From the NCBI GenBank assembly GCA_007132865.1, contig SLNU01000297.1, positions 1-18,324 of the forward strand: a stretch of 18,324 nt of DNA, given 5' to 3'. This DNA is from Bacteroidales bacterium. GTDB lineage: Bacteria; Bacteroidota; Bacteroidia; Bacteroidales; UBA7960. The notes under the pieces were generated by a model. That model searched no databases and was not told where the DNA came from. It saw only the letters and a list, made by a program, of their open reading frames with translations. A program made the position numbers and the translations under genes. Within the stretch, counting starts at the first letter, position 1. Each line of letters opens with the position of its first letter. Below, piece after piece: positions 1 to 8,815 of the stretch.

Positions 1-1433
1 AAACGGAGATGATGCGCTACCTGAAGAAACTGGAGAACAAGGACCTGGCGCTGAACCGGACCATGATTCCGCTGGGTAGCTGCACGATGAAGCTGAATGC
101 CGCAGCTGAGCTTTTTGCCCTCAGCTGGCCGGAGTTCAACAGCCTGCATCCTTTTGTGCCGGCCGAGCAGGCCGAAGGATACCTGGAAATGATCGATACC
201 CTGGAGAAGGACCTCTGCGAGATCACCGGATTCGCCGGCATGTCGTTCATGCCAAATTCAGGGGCATCGGGTGAGTACACCGGACTGATGGTTATCCGCG
301 CTTACCACGAAAGCCGTGGGGAAGCCCACCGCAACGTGACCCTTATCCCCTCCTCCGCCCATGGCACCAACCCTGCCAGCGCCGTGATGGCAGGCATGAA
401 GGTGGTCGTGGTGAAGTGCGACGAACACGGCAACATCGACATGGATGACCTGCGTAAGAAAGCAGAGGAGCATAAGGACAAGCTGGCTGCCATCATGGTG
501 ACCTATCCGTCTACACATGGTGTATTTGAGGAGGAAATCCTCGACCTGACCCGCATCATTCATGCGTATGGCGGACAGGTTTACATGGATGGTGCCAATA
601 TGAACGCACAAGTCGGACTGACCAACCCGGCCATCTGCGGGGCGGACGTATGCCACCTGAACCTGCACAAGACCTTTGCCATTCCGCATGGGGGTGGCGG
701 ACCCGGAGTCGGACCCATCGGTGTGGTTCCTCACCTGGTGCCCTTCCTGCCGTCCCACCCGCTGGTGAAGACAGGCGGAGACAAGGGAATCCATCCCGTG
801 GCTTCCGCACCCTTCGGCAGCGCGCTGATTTTGACCATCACCTACGCCTATATTAAGATGGTGGGCGGAGTCGGACTAAAGGAGGCCACACGTATTGCGA
901 TTCTCAGCACCAACTACCTGAAGAAAAAGCTGGAAGCGGATTACAAGGTGCTTTATACCGGGAAGAACGGATGGGCCGCCCATGAAATGATCCTGGACTG
1001 CAATCCGCTGAAGCGATTGGCTTCGGTGGATGCCATCGACATTGCCAAACGGCTGATGGATTACGGGTTCCATGCCCCCACCGTGGCCTTTCCCGTACCC
1101 GGAACCCTAATGGTGGAGCCCACCGAGAGCGAACCTTTGTCAGAACTGGACCGGTTCATCGATGCGATGCTCGCCATCCGGGAAGAGATCCGCGAAATCG
1201 AAGACGGCAAGGCAGATCCTGATAACAACGTGATCAAGAATGCCCCGCATACCGCGGAGATGGTAATCAGCAGCGACTGGGACAAGCCCTATGAAAGGGA
1301 GAAGGCAGCCTTCCCAAGGCCCTGGTCCAAAGAGATGAAGTACTTCACGCCGGTCACCCGCATCGACGATGCGTTCGGGGACCGCAACCTGGTATGCACC
1401 TGCGAACCCATGGAAAGTTATATGCAGGACTAG
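1..1433 (+). CDS. gcvP: Glycine dehydrogenase (decarboxylating), P-protein, C-terminal half (5' partial)
   Basis: P-protein of the glycine cleavage system. It is a PLP enzyme that decarboxylates glycine and passes the aminomethyl group to the lipoyl arm of GcvH. The frame is open through the left edge, codons starting at base 3, so the first Met at 9 is internal. About 476 residues remain of a family length near 950, corresponding to the C-terminal half of the single-chain form. Visible landmarks are [13 protein letters not shown] near the visible start, the [11 protein letters not shown] loop, and [18 protein letters not shown], whose Lys (codon 669-671) is the Schiff-base lysine. The end, [12 protein letters not shown], is typical of the family, so the 3' end is complete. 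In organisms with split P-proteins this part is a separate subunit (GcvPB), but I see no start signal here. The gene is convergent with the acyl-CoA synthetase and followed directly by a strong terminator. Confidence 0.96.
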   Translation, partial: TEMMRYLKKLENKDLALNRTMIPLGSCTMKLNAAAELFALSWPEFNSLHPFVPAEQAEGYLEMIDTLEKDLCEITGFAGMSFMPNSGASGEYTGLMVIRAYHESRGEAHRNVTLIPSSAHGTNPASAVMAGMKVVVVKCDEHGNIDMDDLRKKAEEHKDKLAAIMVTYPSTHGVFEEEILDLTRIIHAYGGQVYMDGANMNAQVGLTNPAICGADVCHLNLHKTFAIPHGGGGPGVGPIGVVPHLVPFLPSHPLVKTGGDKGIHPVASAPFGSALILTITYAYIKMVGGVGLKEATRIAILSTNYLKKKLEADYKVLYTGKNGWAAHEMILDCNPLKRLASVDAIDIAKRLMDYGFHAPTVAFPVPGTLMVEPTESEPLSELDRFIDAMLAIREEIREIEDGKADPDNNVIKNAPHTAEMVISSDWDKPYEREKAAFPRPWSKEMKYFTPVTRIDDAFGDRNLVCTCEPMESYMQD

Positions 1434-1445
1434 CAACCAAGGGCT

Positions 1446-1483
1446 AAAAAAAAAGCCGCTCCTGAACGGGGCGGCTTTTTTTT
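1446..1483. terminator. Bidirectional intrinsic terminator between convergent genes
   Basis: A 10-bp stem (1453-1462 with 1468-1477, one T-G wobble) closes a 5-base loop. It is preceded by an A tract (1446-1454) and followed by a T tract (1476-1483), so it has the rho-independent form on both strands. It lies between the stop codons of gcvP (+) and the acyl-CoA synthetase (-) and can serve both. Confidence 0.9.
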
Positions 1484-1531
1484 ATCCTGGCGGCTTTTCC
1501 CTGACTGGCCAATGTTTTTTGCGGCCAGATG

Positions 1532-3280
1532 TTATTTCTTGTGGTACAAAAAACGCTTGATCTTCTTGGTGGGCGTCTTCTCAAATGGCTCGTGTTGTTC
1601 CTCGATCAACGTCAGGCGGGAAAACCGGTTCAGCCGGGAATTGACCCTGTGCTGGATCTCCTGCAGACGCAGTTTGACTTTTTCCTGGGCCTGGCCATAT
1701 AAATTGGATGCGGAATCCTTCAGGTCCTGGTAACGCTCCCCGGCAGTCTCCTTGAAATTCTGATAGCTTTCACCGGCAGACTCCCTCAAATGGTGGTAGC
1801 GCTGGTCAATCTCCTCATAGTTCAGATGCACCTTGGCTACCAGTTTGCCCTTTAATTCATAGACAAGGGATTCCAGCACATGGTGCTCGCTATTGATTAC
1901 CGCCTCGATGTCTTCCGGGTAGATGTTTTCGCCGGTCGGACTAATTATAATATTCTTCAGGCGGCCACGGATGTACAGATAACCATCGGCATCCATCGAG
2001 CCCAGGTCGCCGGTCTTGAACCAGCCATCCTCGGTGAACACATCCTTTGTAACTTGTTCTTCCTTGTAATACCCCTTCATGATATTGGGGCCCCTGGCAA
2101 GGATCTCCCCCTCACCGGTTTCCGGGTCGGGCTTGTCAATTTTAATCTCCTGCCCGGGCAGGTTGAAACCGGTGGACTGGAACTTGGTAATTTTTGGGCT
2201 GCAGCCTGCCAGCAAGGGAGAGGTCTCGGTCAGGCCATAACCAATGGCGTATGGGAAGCCCGCATCCCTCAGGAAACGCTCGGCCTCTGCATTGAGCTTG
2301 GCTCCGCCAATGCCAAAAAAGTGAAGCTTGCCCCCAAAGGCCTTGTAAATCTTCTTTCCGGCAAGTTTGTGGAAAAATTTCTGAGCGGTCCGGTTCTTTC
2401 CCAAAAAGCGCATGACAGGGCTGCCAGTGAGTTTGGGCTTGACCCGGTTCTGGTAAACTTTTTCGATGATCAGCGGCACGGTCAGCATCATGGTCGGTTT
2501 CACGGCCTGCATGGCCGGCAGCAGTACGGCCGGCGTCGGCAGCTTGTCAAGGTAATATACCGAAGCACCCATCATAAAGGGAATGATAAAACCAATGGTG
2601 CATTCATAGGTATGTGGTAGCGGGAGGACCGATAACAGGCGGTCTGACTGGTCCACAGGCTGTATCCCCAAAGTGTTGACAGCATTTGACAAAATGTTCC
2701 TGTGGGTCAGCATCACCCCCTTGGGTTTTCCGGTGGTTCCGGAAGTATACAAAATGGCAGCCAGGTCTTCTTCGGCGGGCACGGGCAGGGCTTCCCCGGC
2801 CACGATTCCGGCAACTTCCTCTTTCCTTTCAATGCGGCCGTTCAGTTCAAGGCTTCCCAGGCTGATGTGGCTGAGGTCATCCGCCAGTATGGCGGCCTTC
2901 AGGCTCTTTGGCAATGCCTGGTGCAGCTTACCGGACTGCTTCTCAGACACAATAATCACCCTGGATTCGCTGTGGGAAAGGATGTTCTCAATCTCGGGCC
3001 CGGAAAAATCCACCAGTATCGGCACCACCACGGCACCCATGCTTGTAATCGCCAGGTAGGAAACACCCCAGTTCGGCATGTTCTGGCTTAACAAAGCCAC
3101 CCTGTCCCCTTTTCTGACACCCAGGGCAAGCAGCTTCTCACTGAGCGCATCGGCATGGGATTTTACATCCGCATAGGTTAAAGGCTCCTCGCCCACAAAA
3201 GACAAGGCCGGCAAGCCCGAATACATTCGACCACTATTCTCAAGCAGTCTGCGAAAATTTAATTCTTTGATAATACTCAT
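1532..3280 (-). CDS. Long-chain acyl-CoA synthetase (AMP-forming), with repetitive helical insert
   Basis: An ANL-superfamily enzyme (582 aa) predicted to activate fatty acids with ATP and CoA, giving acyl-CoA, AMP and PPi. The N-terminal adenylation domain has the ATP loop YTSGTTGKPKG (178-188), YGLTETSP (348-355) and GWFKTGDLG (419-427). The small C-terminal domain ends in TPTKKIKRF (570-578), which carries the catalytic-lysine motif. Between the two halves of the C-terminal domain is a charged helical insert with an 11-residue period: LRESAGESYQN, FKETAGERYQD, LKDSASNLYGQ (498-530), then AQEKVKLRLQE. Bacteroidetes members of this family, as I remember them, have a shorter helical insert here. 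The ATG at 3280 is just upstream of the first conserved segment. The gene follows uxs after a 144-base gap containing a possible promoter, so it may be a separate unit. Chain-length preference cannot be read from the sequence. Confidence 0.9.
   Translation of the reverse strand: MSIIKELNFRRLLENSGRMYSGLPALSFVGEEPLTYADVKSHADALSEKLLALGVRKGDRVALLSQNMPNWGVSYLAITSMGAVVVPILVDFSGPEIENILSHSESRVIIVSEKQSGKLHQALPKSLKAAILADDLSHISLGSLELNGRIERKEEVAGIVAGEALPVPAEEDLAAILYTSGTTGKPKGVMLTHRNILSNAVNTLGIQPVDQSDRLLSVLPLPHTYECTIGFIIPFMMGASVYYLDKLPTPAVLLPAMQAVKPTMMLTVPLIIEKVYQNRVKPKLTGSPVMRFLGKNRTAQKFFHKLAGKKIYKAFGGKLHFFGIGGAKLNAEAERFLRDAGFPYAIGYGLTETSPLLAGCSPKITKFQSTGFNLPGQEIKIDKPDPETGEGEILARGPNIMKGYYKEEQVTKDVFTEDGWFKTGDLGSMDADGYLYIRGRLKNIIISPTGENIYPEDIEAVINSEHHVLESLVYELKGKLVAKVHLNYEEIDQRYHHLRESAGESYQNFKETAGERYQDLKDSASNLYGQAQEKVKLRLQEIQHRVNSRLNRFSRLTLIEEQHEPFEKTPTKKIKRFLYHKK
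1707..1805 (-). repeat. Three degenerate 33-bp tandem units inside the acyl-CoA synthetase gene
   Basis: Units start at 1707, 1740 and 1773 on the plus strand. The second and third share the opening ccggcag(t/a)ctcc exactly 33 bases apart; the first is more diverged. Each unit encodes one 11-residue repeat (codons for residues 498-530), so copy-number change keeps the frame. Confidence 0.7.
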
Positions 3281-3296
3281 AAAATTGGGTTATACT

Positions 3297-3305
3297 GCAA
3301 AGGTA
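3297..3305 (-). promoter_or_regulatory. Possible -7 promoter box of the acyl-CoA synthetase gene
   Basis: Read on the minus strand this is TACCTTTGC, a full match to the Bacteroidetes -7 consensus TAnnTTTG. It lies 16 bases upstream of the ATG. No clear -33 TTG sits at the right distance, so support is moderate. Confidence 0.35.
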
Positions 3306-3361
3306 GTGATTAATAGAGCCTAAAAGTCATAAAATATTATAAACAGATGTATAATTTTTAA

Positions 3362-3395
3362 GACCCCGGCTTTTTTTCGACCCTGGCTTTGGAAA
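3362..3395 (+). repeat. 17-bp imperfect tandem duplication in an intergenic region
   Basis: gaccccggcttt at 3362 recurs as gaccctggcttt at 3379, giving a 17-base period. It lies in the 144-base gap between uxs and the acyl-CoA synthetase. Otherwise the gap holds an AT-rich stretch toward the promoter and a short CGCGCGCGC run at 3400-3408. I see no convincing terminator for uxs here. Confidence 0.5.
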
Positions 3396-3424
3396 CCTAC
3401 GCGCGCGCCGATAAAGGAAAAGGT

Positions 3425-4390
3425 TCACCCCCGGGATAGCAGGGTGTCGAAATAGAAAATGGTTTTTTTCAGGCCTTCTTCAAGCTGGATGCCGGCTTCC
3501 CAGTCGATCAGTCGCCTGGCATAGGACGTGTCGGGCTGGCGCTGCACAGGATCATTCTCGGGAAGCGGCAAATAGGTGAGTCCGGACGAGGAGCCGGTCA
3601 GCTCTATCACCTTTCTGGCCAGGTCGATGATTGTGAATTCATTTTCATTGCCCAGGTTCATCGGACCCGTAATGTCGTCGTCGGTTTGCATAAAACGGAC
3701 CATGCCCTCTACCAGGTCATCCACATATTGGAAACTCCTGGTCTGGCTGCCGTCTCCGTATATGGTAATATCCTTGTTCCGAAGGGCCTGCACAATGAAG
3801 TTCGACACGACCCGGCCATCGTCGGGCTGCATACGGGGTCCGTAAGTGTTGAATATGCGGACAATCTTGATGACCACGCCGTTCTGGTTGTGGTAATCCA
3901 TGAACAGGGTTTCCGCACAGCGCTTCCCTTCATCATAGCATGACCTGATCCCCACCGGGTTCACATTGCCCCAATAGTCTTCCCTTTGCGGGTGGACAAT
4001 GGGGTCACCGTAAACCTCGCTGGTGGAGGCCTGCAGAATCCGGGCACGGATGCGCTTGGCCAAACCGAGCATGTTGATGGCCCCCATCACAGAAGTTTTG
4101 ATGGTCTTGATCGGGTTGTACTGGTAATATACGGGGGAAGCCGGACAGGCCAGGTTGTATATCTCGTCCGCCTCCAGGAAGATCTCCCTGGTAATGTCGT
4201 GACGGATCAATTCAAAATACGGATGGTCCAACAAGTGGATTACATTGCCCTTGGCGCCTGTAAAGAAATTGTCCAGGCAGATGACCTCATGGCCCTCTTT
4301 GAGAAATCGCTCACAAAGATGCGAACCGATAAACCCGGCGCCGCCGGTTACCAGTATCCTCTTTTTCCTTATGCGCTCTGTGCCTTCCAA
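3425..4390 (-). CDS. uxs: UDP-glucuronate decarboxylase (UDP-xylose synthase)
   Basis: A short-chain dehydrogenase/reductase-type enzyme (321 aa). It converts UDP-glucuronate to UDP-xylose with bound NAD, oxidising C4, decarboxylating and reducing back. The Rossmann motif is [10 protein letters not shown] (16-25). TSEVYGDP (123-130) and Y152-x3-K156 (in CYDEGKR) form the active site. [10 protein letters not shown] and [14 protein letters not shown] are the sugar-nucleotide regions characteristic of the UXS branch. The start must be TTG at 4390: an in-frame TAG lies 18-16 bases upstream, no ATG or GTG precedes the Rossmann motif, and a strong Shine-Dalgarno sequence is well placed. The 4-base gap to ugd and the SD inside the ugd 3' end imply translational coupling. 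The product would feed a polysaccharide or glycan pathway whose transferases are not in this window. Confidence 0.93.
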   Translation of the reverse strand: MEGTERIRKKRILVTGGAGFIGSHLCERFLKEGHEVICLDNFFTGAKGNVIHLLDHPYFELIRHDITREIFLEADEIYNLACPASPVYYQYNPIKTIKTSVMGAINMLGLAKRIRARILQASTSEVYGDPIVHPQREDYWGNVNPVGIRSCYDEGKRCAETLFMDYHNQNGVVIKIVRIFNTYGPRMQPDDGRVVSNFIVQALRNKDITIYGDGSQTRSFQYVDDLVEGMVRFMQTDDDITGPMNLGNENEFTIIDLARKVIELTGSSSGLTYLPLPENDPVQRQPDTSYARRLIDWEAGIQLEEGLKKTIFYFDTLLSRG

Positions 4391-4394
4391 TGGT

Positions 4395-5714
4395 TTATCC
4401 CCTTCCTATACCATAATAAACGAACCCATTCTCCCTGGCGTCTGCCGGATCGAAAATATTTCTTCCGTCAAACAACACCTTCTGGTTCATCAGCCTTTCC
4501 AGTACCTTGTAGTTGGGAATGCGGAACTCATTCCATTCCGTCACCAGGGCAAGTCCGTCGACCCCGATTACTGCCTCGTACATATCCCCGGCATATTGAA
4601 TGCGGTCTGCCAGATAATGGGCCTTTGCCTCGTTCATCGCGACCGGGTCATAGGCGACCACGCTGGCGCCGGCTTTCAGCAGGTCCTCAATCAGCACCAG
4701 GGACGGTGCCTCACGCATATCGTCCGTTCCGGGCTTGAAGGAAAGGCCCCATAAGGCGAATTTCTTCCCGGCAATATTTCCCCCAAAGTGGTCAAGGATC
4801 TTTTTTGTTACCACGTGTTTCTGGTCGTTGTTCACCTTTTCCACAGAATCCAGCAAGCGCAGGTCATACCCGAAATCCCGGGCGGTCCTGATCAGGGCCT
4901 TGACGTCCTTGGGAAAGCAGGACCCCCCGTACCCGATGCCGGGATAAATAAATTTGTTTCCGATGCGCGGGTCGCTCCCTATCCCGCGGCGCACATGGTT
5001 GATGTCTGCCCCCACAATCTCGCACAGGTTGGCGATGTCGTTGATGAAGCTGATCTTGGTCGCCAGCATGGCATTGGCGGCATACTTGGTCATTTCCGAG
5101 GAAGTGATGTCCATAAAGATCAGCGGATGGCCGTTCAGCAAAAAGGGTTTGTAAAGGCGTTCCAGCACTTTTTCGGCCCTTTCTGATTCCACCCCGATCA
5201 CAATCCGGTCGGGCTTCATGAAATCATCCACGGCATTTCCCTCCTTCAGGAATTCCGGGTTTGACGCCACATCGAACTCCACGACAGACCCCCGCTTATC
5301 CAATTCTTCCTGTATGGCCTGCTTCACCTTTTTCGCGGTTCCGACAGGCACAGTGCTCTTGGTAACCACCACAGCATAATGGCCCAGCGTTTTTCCGATC
5401 TCCCGGGCAACCCCGATCACATAGTTCAGGTCAGCGCTTCCGTCCTCCCCCGGCGGGGTCCCGACAGCAATGAAGATCACATCGCAGCCATCTATCACCT
5501 CCCCGATTCGGGTGGTAAAATAAAGACGCTCCTTTTCCACATTGCGCTCCACGATCTCATCAAGTCCCGGTTCATAGATCGGTAAAACGCCCTTATTCAG
5601 GTTATCAATTTTCTCTTGGTTAATATCAACACAATAGACCATGGCGCCTGTCTCTGCCAGGCAGGTGCCCGTCACCAGGCCAACATATCCGGTCCCTACT
5701 ACCAATACCTTCAT
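4395..5714 (-). CDS. ugd: UDP-glucose 6-dehydrogenase
   Basis: An NAD-dependent enzyme that oxidises UDP-glucose twice to UDP-glucuronate. This is the TuaD-like class, 439 aa from the start chosen here. The N-terminal Rossmann motif is GTGYVG (residues 7-12). Also visible are [36 protein letters not shown] and the catalytic cysteine in [10 protein letters not shown] (C266), with the C-terminal UDP-binding domain intact. A 13-residue longer reading from 5753 is possible, but the protein family starts right at [12 protein letters not shown] and the ATG at 5714 has an A/T-rich upstream stretch, so I prefer 5714. It lies 71 bases downstream of hppA and 4 bases before uxs. Together with Uxs it makes UDP-xylose from UDP-glucose. 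Confidence 0.95.
   Translation of the reverse strand: MKVLVVGTGYVGLVTGTCLAETGAMVYCVDINQEKIDNLNKGVLPIYEPGLDEIVERNVEKERLYFTTRIGEVIDGCDVIFIAVGTPPGEDGSADLNYVIGVAREIGKTLGHYAVVVTKSTVPVGTAKKVKQAIQEELDKRGSVVEFDVASNPEFLKEGNAVDDFMKPDRIVIGVESERAEKVLERLYKPFLLNGHPLIFMDITSSEMTKYAANAMLATKISFINDIANLCEIVGADINHVRRGIGSDPRIGNKFIYPGIGYGGSCFPKDVKALIRTARDFGYDLRLLDSVEKVNNDQKHVVTKKILDHFGGNIAGKKFALWGLSFKPGTDDMREAPSLVLIEDLLKAGASVVAYDPVAMNEAKAHYLADRIQYAGDMYEAVIGVDGLALVTEWNEFRIPNYKVLERLMNQKVLFDGRNIFDPADARENGFVYYGIGRG
4399..4407 (-). promoter_or_regulatory. Shine-Dalgarno site that fixes the TTG start of uxs
   Basis: On the minus strand this reads AGGAAGGGG and ends 8 bases before the TTG at 4390. It overlaps the last codons of ugd (Gly-Arg-Gly) just before the ugd stop at 4397-4395. 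A purine-rich SD of this quality is unusual in this phylum and supports the non-ATG start. Confidence 0.7.
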
Positions 5715-5785
5715 TAAAAATATTTTAATAAAACAAATCCGGCCTGATGCCATGCGGCCAGTTGATACAAATAATATGTTCCAAT

Positions 5786-7987
5786 TTACAACAACGAATA
5801 GGAAACGGCCAGTCCGACTGTCACCACGCTTGCCATCACCATCAGCTTGATCAGGATGTTCAGGCTCGGCCCGGAGGTGTCCTTGAACGGATCGCCCACG
5901 GTGTCTCCCACGACAGCTGCCTTGTGGTTTTCAGAACCTTTGCCCCCATAATTGCCCTCTTCGATGTACTTCTTGGCATTGTCCCATGCCCCGCCGGCAT
6001 TGGCCATGAAGATGGCCATGGCAAAGCCCGAGGAGATGGTCCCCACCAACAATCCGGTCACCCCAGCGACCCCGAAGATAAATCCCACTACAACAGGGAT
6101 CAACAACGCGATCAGGGAAGGCACCATCATTTCCCGCTGGGCCCCCTTGGTGGAAATGGCCACACACCGGGCATAATCGGGCTCTGTCGTGCCTTCCATG
6201 ATGCCTGGTATTTCACGGAACTGCCGGCGCACCTCATCGACCATTTTCTGAGCGGCACGCCCCACCGCGTTCATGGTCATGCCACTGAACAGAAATACCG
6301 AAAGCACCCCAATGAAGATCCCCACAATTACCAACGGGTTCATCAGGTGGATATCGTAGTGATGGATAAAGTCAATGAATTGGGCGTCCCTGGCAGCCAC
6401 CGGCTCAATGCCGTTGATGATGGCATCTGGCATGTCGAGGAACTTGACATACATAATCTTCACTTCTTCAAAATAGGCAGCCAGCAGAGCCAGCGCCGTC
6501 AATGCCGCACTGCCTATCGCAAACCCCTTGCCCGTGGCTGCCGTGGTGTTGCCCAGGGCATCCAGCGCATCGGTGCGCTTACGCACCTCTTCCCCAAGGT
6601 GGCACATCTCTGCATTGCCCCCGGCATTGTCTGCAATGGGTCCGTAAGCATCTGTCGCCAGGGTGATCCCCAGCGTGGAAAGCATTCCCACGGCTGCAAT
6701 GCCGATCCCGTACAGCCCCATGTTCAGTCCGCCTGAATCAAAGGTAAAGCCCGAAGAAAAAGAGTAGGCAAGGGTAATGGCCACACAGATGATTCCAAGG
6801 GGTATGGCCGCGGAGATCAGCCCCGTGCCAATGCCGCTGATAATGATGGTAGCGGGACCCGTAGCGGCAGATTCCGCAATTTTGCGTGTGGGACGGTAGG
6901 CAGATGCGGTGAAGTATTCGGTGGACTGCCCGATGGCAATCCCCGCCAGGAGTCCGACTACGATTGAACCCCATATCCCCATATAATTGGGCAGTCCGAG
7001 CAGGTATAGTATCCCCAGAGAAAACACCACAATCAGCGCCGCGCTGGTATTCACCCCCACGCCCATCGACTTTAAAAGTTGCTTTTGGGTGGCACCTTCC
7101 CTGGTACGCACCATGAATACCCCGGCAATGGAAAGGAGTGTGCCGACTGCAGCAATCAGCATCGGGGCGAGCACCGCATTGAACTGCATTTCCTCACCGA
7201 AGCCGACGAAAGCCGCAGCTCCCAGCAGCGCAGTAGCCAGGATGGATCCGGCAAAGGACTCAAAGAGGTCAGCGCCCATGCCAGCCACATCCCCGACATT
7301 GTCACCCACATTGTCTGCGATGGTGGCGGGGTTGCGCGGGTCATCCTCGGGGATCCCGGCCTCCACCTTTCCGACCAGGTCGGCACCCACATCGGCAGCC
7401 TTGGTATATATGCCGCCACCTACACGCGCAAACAGCGCCTGGGTGGAGGCCCCCATGCCAAAGGTCAGCATCGTGGCCGTGATGGTCAGCAACTTCATGC
7501 CCATCTCTGCTTCGGGGATAAATACATTCAGCACCAGGAACCATGCCGACACATCCAACAGGACCAGTCCCACTACGACCAGTCCCATGACGGCTCCTGA
7601 CCGGAACGCCAAACGCAGTCCGCCGTCCAGCGAAACCCGGCAGGCATTGGCAACCCTGGCGGATGCATAGGTGGCAGCCTTCATCCCAAAAAAGCCGGCA
7701 AGGCCCGAGAAGGCGCCGCCCGTCAGAAATGCAAATGGCACCCAGGGGTTCTGGACCCCCAGCCCATAGGCCATGAAGGCAAAAATCACCGTAATCACCG
7801 CAAACACAATGATTACCACCTTGTACTGCTGACGAAGGTAAGCCGCAGCGCCCTTGCGCACATGATTGGCAATTTTTTTCATCATGTCCGTACCTTCATC
7901 ATGGGCCATCATCTGCCTGAAGAAAAACCAGGCAAACCCGAGGGCCAAAACCGAGCTGAGCGGCACCAACCAAAAGAATACTGGCAT
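5786..7987 (-). CDS. hppA: Membrane-bound ion-translocating pyrophosphatase (K+-dependent type)
   Basis: An integral membrane pump (733 aa, about 16 membrane segments expected for the family) that hydrolyses PPi and moves Na+ and/or H+ across the inner membrane. The substrate-binding signature [11 protein letters not shown] is at 199-209, followed by [19 protein letters not shown]; a second acidic cluster is [17 protein letters not shown], and a third is [20 protein letters not shown] near the C terminus. [10 protein letters not shown] (480-489) has Ala483 and Gly486 at the positions that in K+-independent enzymes are Lys and Thr, so K+-dependent activity is expected. Glu243 in ADLFESF matches the conserved glutamate of Na+-transporting forms. 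T89, F93 and D145 hint at the dual Na+/H+ subgroup (see findings). The ATG at 7987 begins directly before the first membrane helix. Its own promoter candidate is at 8030-8058, and ugd and uxs follow on the same strand. Confidence 0.96.
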   Translation of the reverse strand: MPVFFWLVPLSSVLALGFAWFFFRQMMAHDEGTDMMKKIANHVRKGAAAYLRQQYKVVIIVFAVITVIFAFMAYGLGVQNPWVPFAFLTGGAFSGLAGFFGMKAATYASARVANACRVSLDGGLRLAFRSGAVMGLVVVGLVLLDVSAWFLVLNVFIPEAEMGMKLLTITATMLTFGMGASTQALFARVGGGIYTKAADVGADLVGKVEAGIPEDDPRNPATIADNVGDNVGDVAGMGADLFESFAGSILATALLGAAAFVGFGEEMQFNAVLAPMLIAAVGTLLSIAGVFMVRTREGATQKQLLKSMGVGVNTSAALIVVFSLGILYLLGLPNYMGIWGSIVVGLLAGIAIGQSTEYFTASAYRPTRKIAESAATGPATIIISGIGTGLISAAIPLGIICVAITLAYSFSSGFTFDSGGLNMGLYGIGIAAVGMLSTLGITLATDAYGPIADNAGGNAEMCHLGEEVRKRTDALDALGNTTAATGKGFAIGSAALTALALLAAYFEEVKIMYVKFLDMPDAIINGIEPVAARDAQFIDFIHHYDIHLMNPLVIVGIFIGVLSVFLFSGMTMNAVGRAAQKMVDEVRRQFREIPGIMEGTTEPDYARCVAISTKGAQREMMVPSLIALLIPVVVGFIFGVAGVTGLLVGTISSGFAMAIFMANAGGAWDNAKKYIEEGNYGGKGSENHKAAVVGDTVGDPFKDTSGPSLNILIKLMVMASVVTVGLAVSYSLL

Positions 7988-8029
7988 AGTTCTAATTTGT
8001 TAAATATTTAAGCGAAAATAATATGACGT

Positions 8030-8058
8030 CAAAATTAAAAATTATATCCAACCACAAA
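8030..8058 (-). promoter_or_regulatory. Promoter of hppA (TTTG ... TAATTTTG)
   Basis: On the minus strand a TTTG (-33, 8058-8055) is followed after 17 bases by TAATTTTG (-7, 8037-8030), a full match to TAnnTTTG. The expected transcription start gives a leader of roughly 35 bases before the ATG at 7987. The perfect 8-base palindrome TGACGTCA (8024-8031) overlaps the end of the -7 box and could be an operator. The 200-base divergent region (7988-8187) otherwise holds AT-rich sequence and a GC-richer stretch around 8090-8120. Confidence 0.5.
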
Positions 8059-8150
8059 AAAAAATTGCAGAATAAGATAAAAAAAACATCCTCCTGCAGA
8101 CCACATGCCCGTCCCGGTCACTTCTCTATGGAATTCTAATAAAATTGTCT

Positions 8151-8158
8151 TAATTTTG
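8151..8158 (+). promoter_or_regulatory. Possible -7 promoter box of the DUF151 gene
   Basis: TAATTTTG matches the Bacteroidetes -7 consensus and is 29 bases upstream of the ATG at 8188. No TTG lies at the usual 17-23 base distance upstream, so the assignment rests on one box only. Confidence 0.4.
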
Positions 8159-8170
8159 GGTTGTCGGATA

Positions 8171-8191
8171 ATGAAGGGTGAACCGGAATGA
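8171..8191 (+). promoter_or_regulatory. Six-codon upstream reading frame overlapping the DUF151 start (ATGA)
   Basis: An ATG at 8171 opens the peptide M-K-G-E-P-E. Its TGA (8189-8191) overlaps the ATG of the DUF151 gene (8188-8190) as ATGA. It lies downstream of the candidate promoter box. It could couple translation or be chance, as no conservation data are available. Confidence 0.25.
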
Positions 8192-8778
8192 AAAAAATTA
8201 AGCTGGAAATTTTAGGAATTTCATACAGCCAGTCCCAATCTGGTGCTTATGCGTTAATCCTGGGTGAGTCCGGGAAGAAACGTCGCCTACCGATCATCAT
8301 CGGCAGCTTTGAAGCTCAGGCCATCGCTATCGAGCTGGAAAAGATGAAACCCAGCCGGCCCCTGACCCACGACCTTTTCAAGAACTTTGCGAGCACTTTC
8401 AACATCAACGTGACCGAAGTGGTCATCTATAAATTCAGCGAAGGCATCTTCTTTGCCCGGCTGGTGTGCTTTGACGGGATCAAGGAGGTTGAGATCGACT
8501 CCCGCACTTCAGACGCGGTAGCCATTGCCGTCAGGTTCCAATGCCCCATCTACACATATGAATCCATCCTAAAAGCAGCCGGCATCGTGCTTCAGGATGA
8601 GGAAACCCCGGCCAGCCCAAAGGTAGTCGTAAATGAACCAGTCGAAAAGGATCCGTCCTATTCCAGCCTCACCCTCTCCGAGCTGGAAACCATGCTGATG
8701 GCTGCCATTGACGAGGAAGCCTACGAAAAGGCCTCCCGGATCCGCGACGAGATCAACAAGCGGAAAAAAAGCAAATAA
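8188..8778 (+). CDS. Bifunctional nuclease family protein (DUF151) with C-terminal UVR motif
   Basis: A 196-residue protein. Residues 1-130 form the DUF151/BFN domain, with RRLPIIIGSFEAQAIAIELE (33-52), RPLTHDLFKNF (57-67) and IDSRTSDAVAIAVRF (103-117). Family members have been reported to have DNase/RNase activity; the residues responsible are not certain to me. Residues 161-194 form a UVR-type helical hairpin (LSELETMLMAAIDEEAYEKA then IRDEINKR), the UvrB/UvrC interaction module also seen in Clp-associated proteins. A Pro- and charge-rich linker joins the two. The ATG at 8188 fits the family N terminus MKKIKLEILGIS. It is the first gene of a plus-strand group with the nucleoside transporter, thyA and folA, a neighbourhood I recall from other Bacteroidetes. 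A DNA/RNA turnover or repair link is inference. Confidence 0.92.
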   Translation: MKKIKLEILGISYSQSQSGAYALILGESGKKRRLPIIIGSFEAQAIAIELEKMKPSRPLTHDLFKNFASTFNINVTEVVIYKFSEGIFFARLVCFDGIKEVEIDSRTSDAVAIAVRFQCPIYTYESILKAAGIVLQDEETPASPKVVVNEPVEKDPSYSSLTLSELETMLMAAIDEEAYEKASRIRDEINKRKKSK

Positions 8779-8815
8779 TTTCATTTATCAAGCGCCCCGT
8801 TGGGAAAAAAATGCA

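Noticed and set aside
1880..2620. Plus-strand open frame of 246 codons opposite the acyl-CoA synthetase
   Set aside because: It is a shadow of the real gene, with no motif, start signal or neighbour support.
3400..3408. CGCGCGCGC run as a Z-DNA or regulatory element
   Set aside because: Only nine bases long in a GC-rich genome, with no associated signal.
5736..5760. Possible terminator hairpin between hppA and ugd
   Set aside because: Only a 4-bp GGCC/GGCC stem with an 11-base loop can form and the T-rich part is displaced, so it is too weak to call.
5747..6736. Long plus-strand open frame (about 329 codons) opposite hppA
   Set aside because: It lies fully antisense to a strongly conserved pump, is rich in His, Gln and Gly with no recognisable domain, and is explained by GC-rich codon usage on the other strand.
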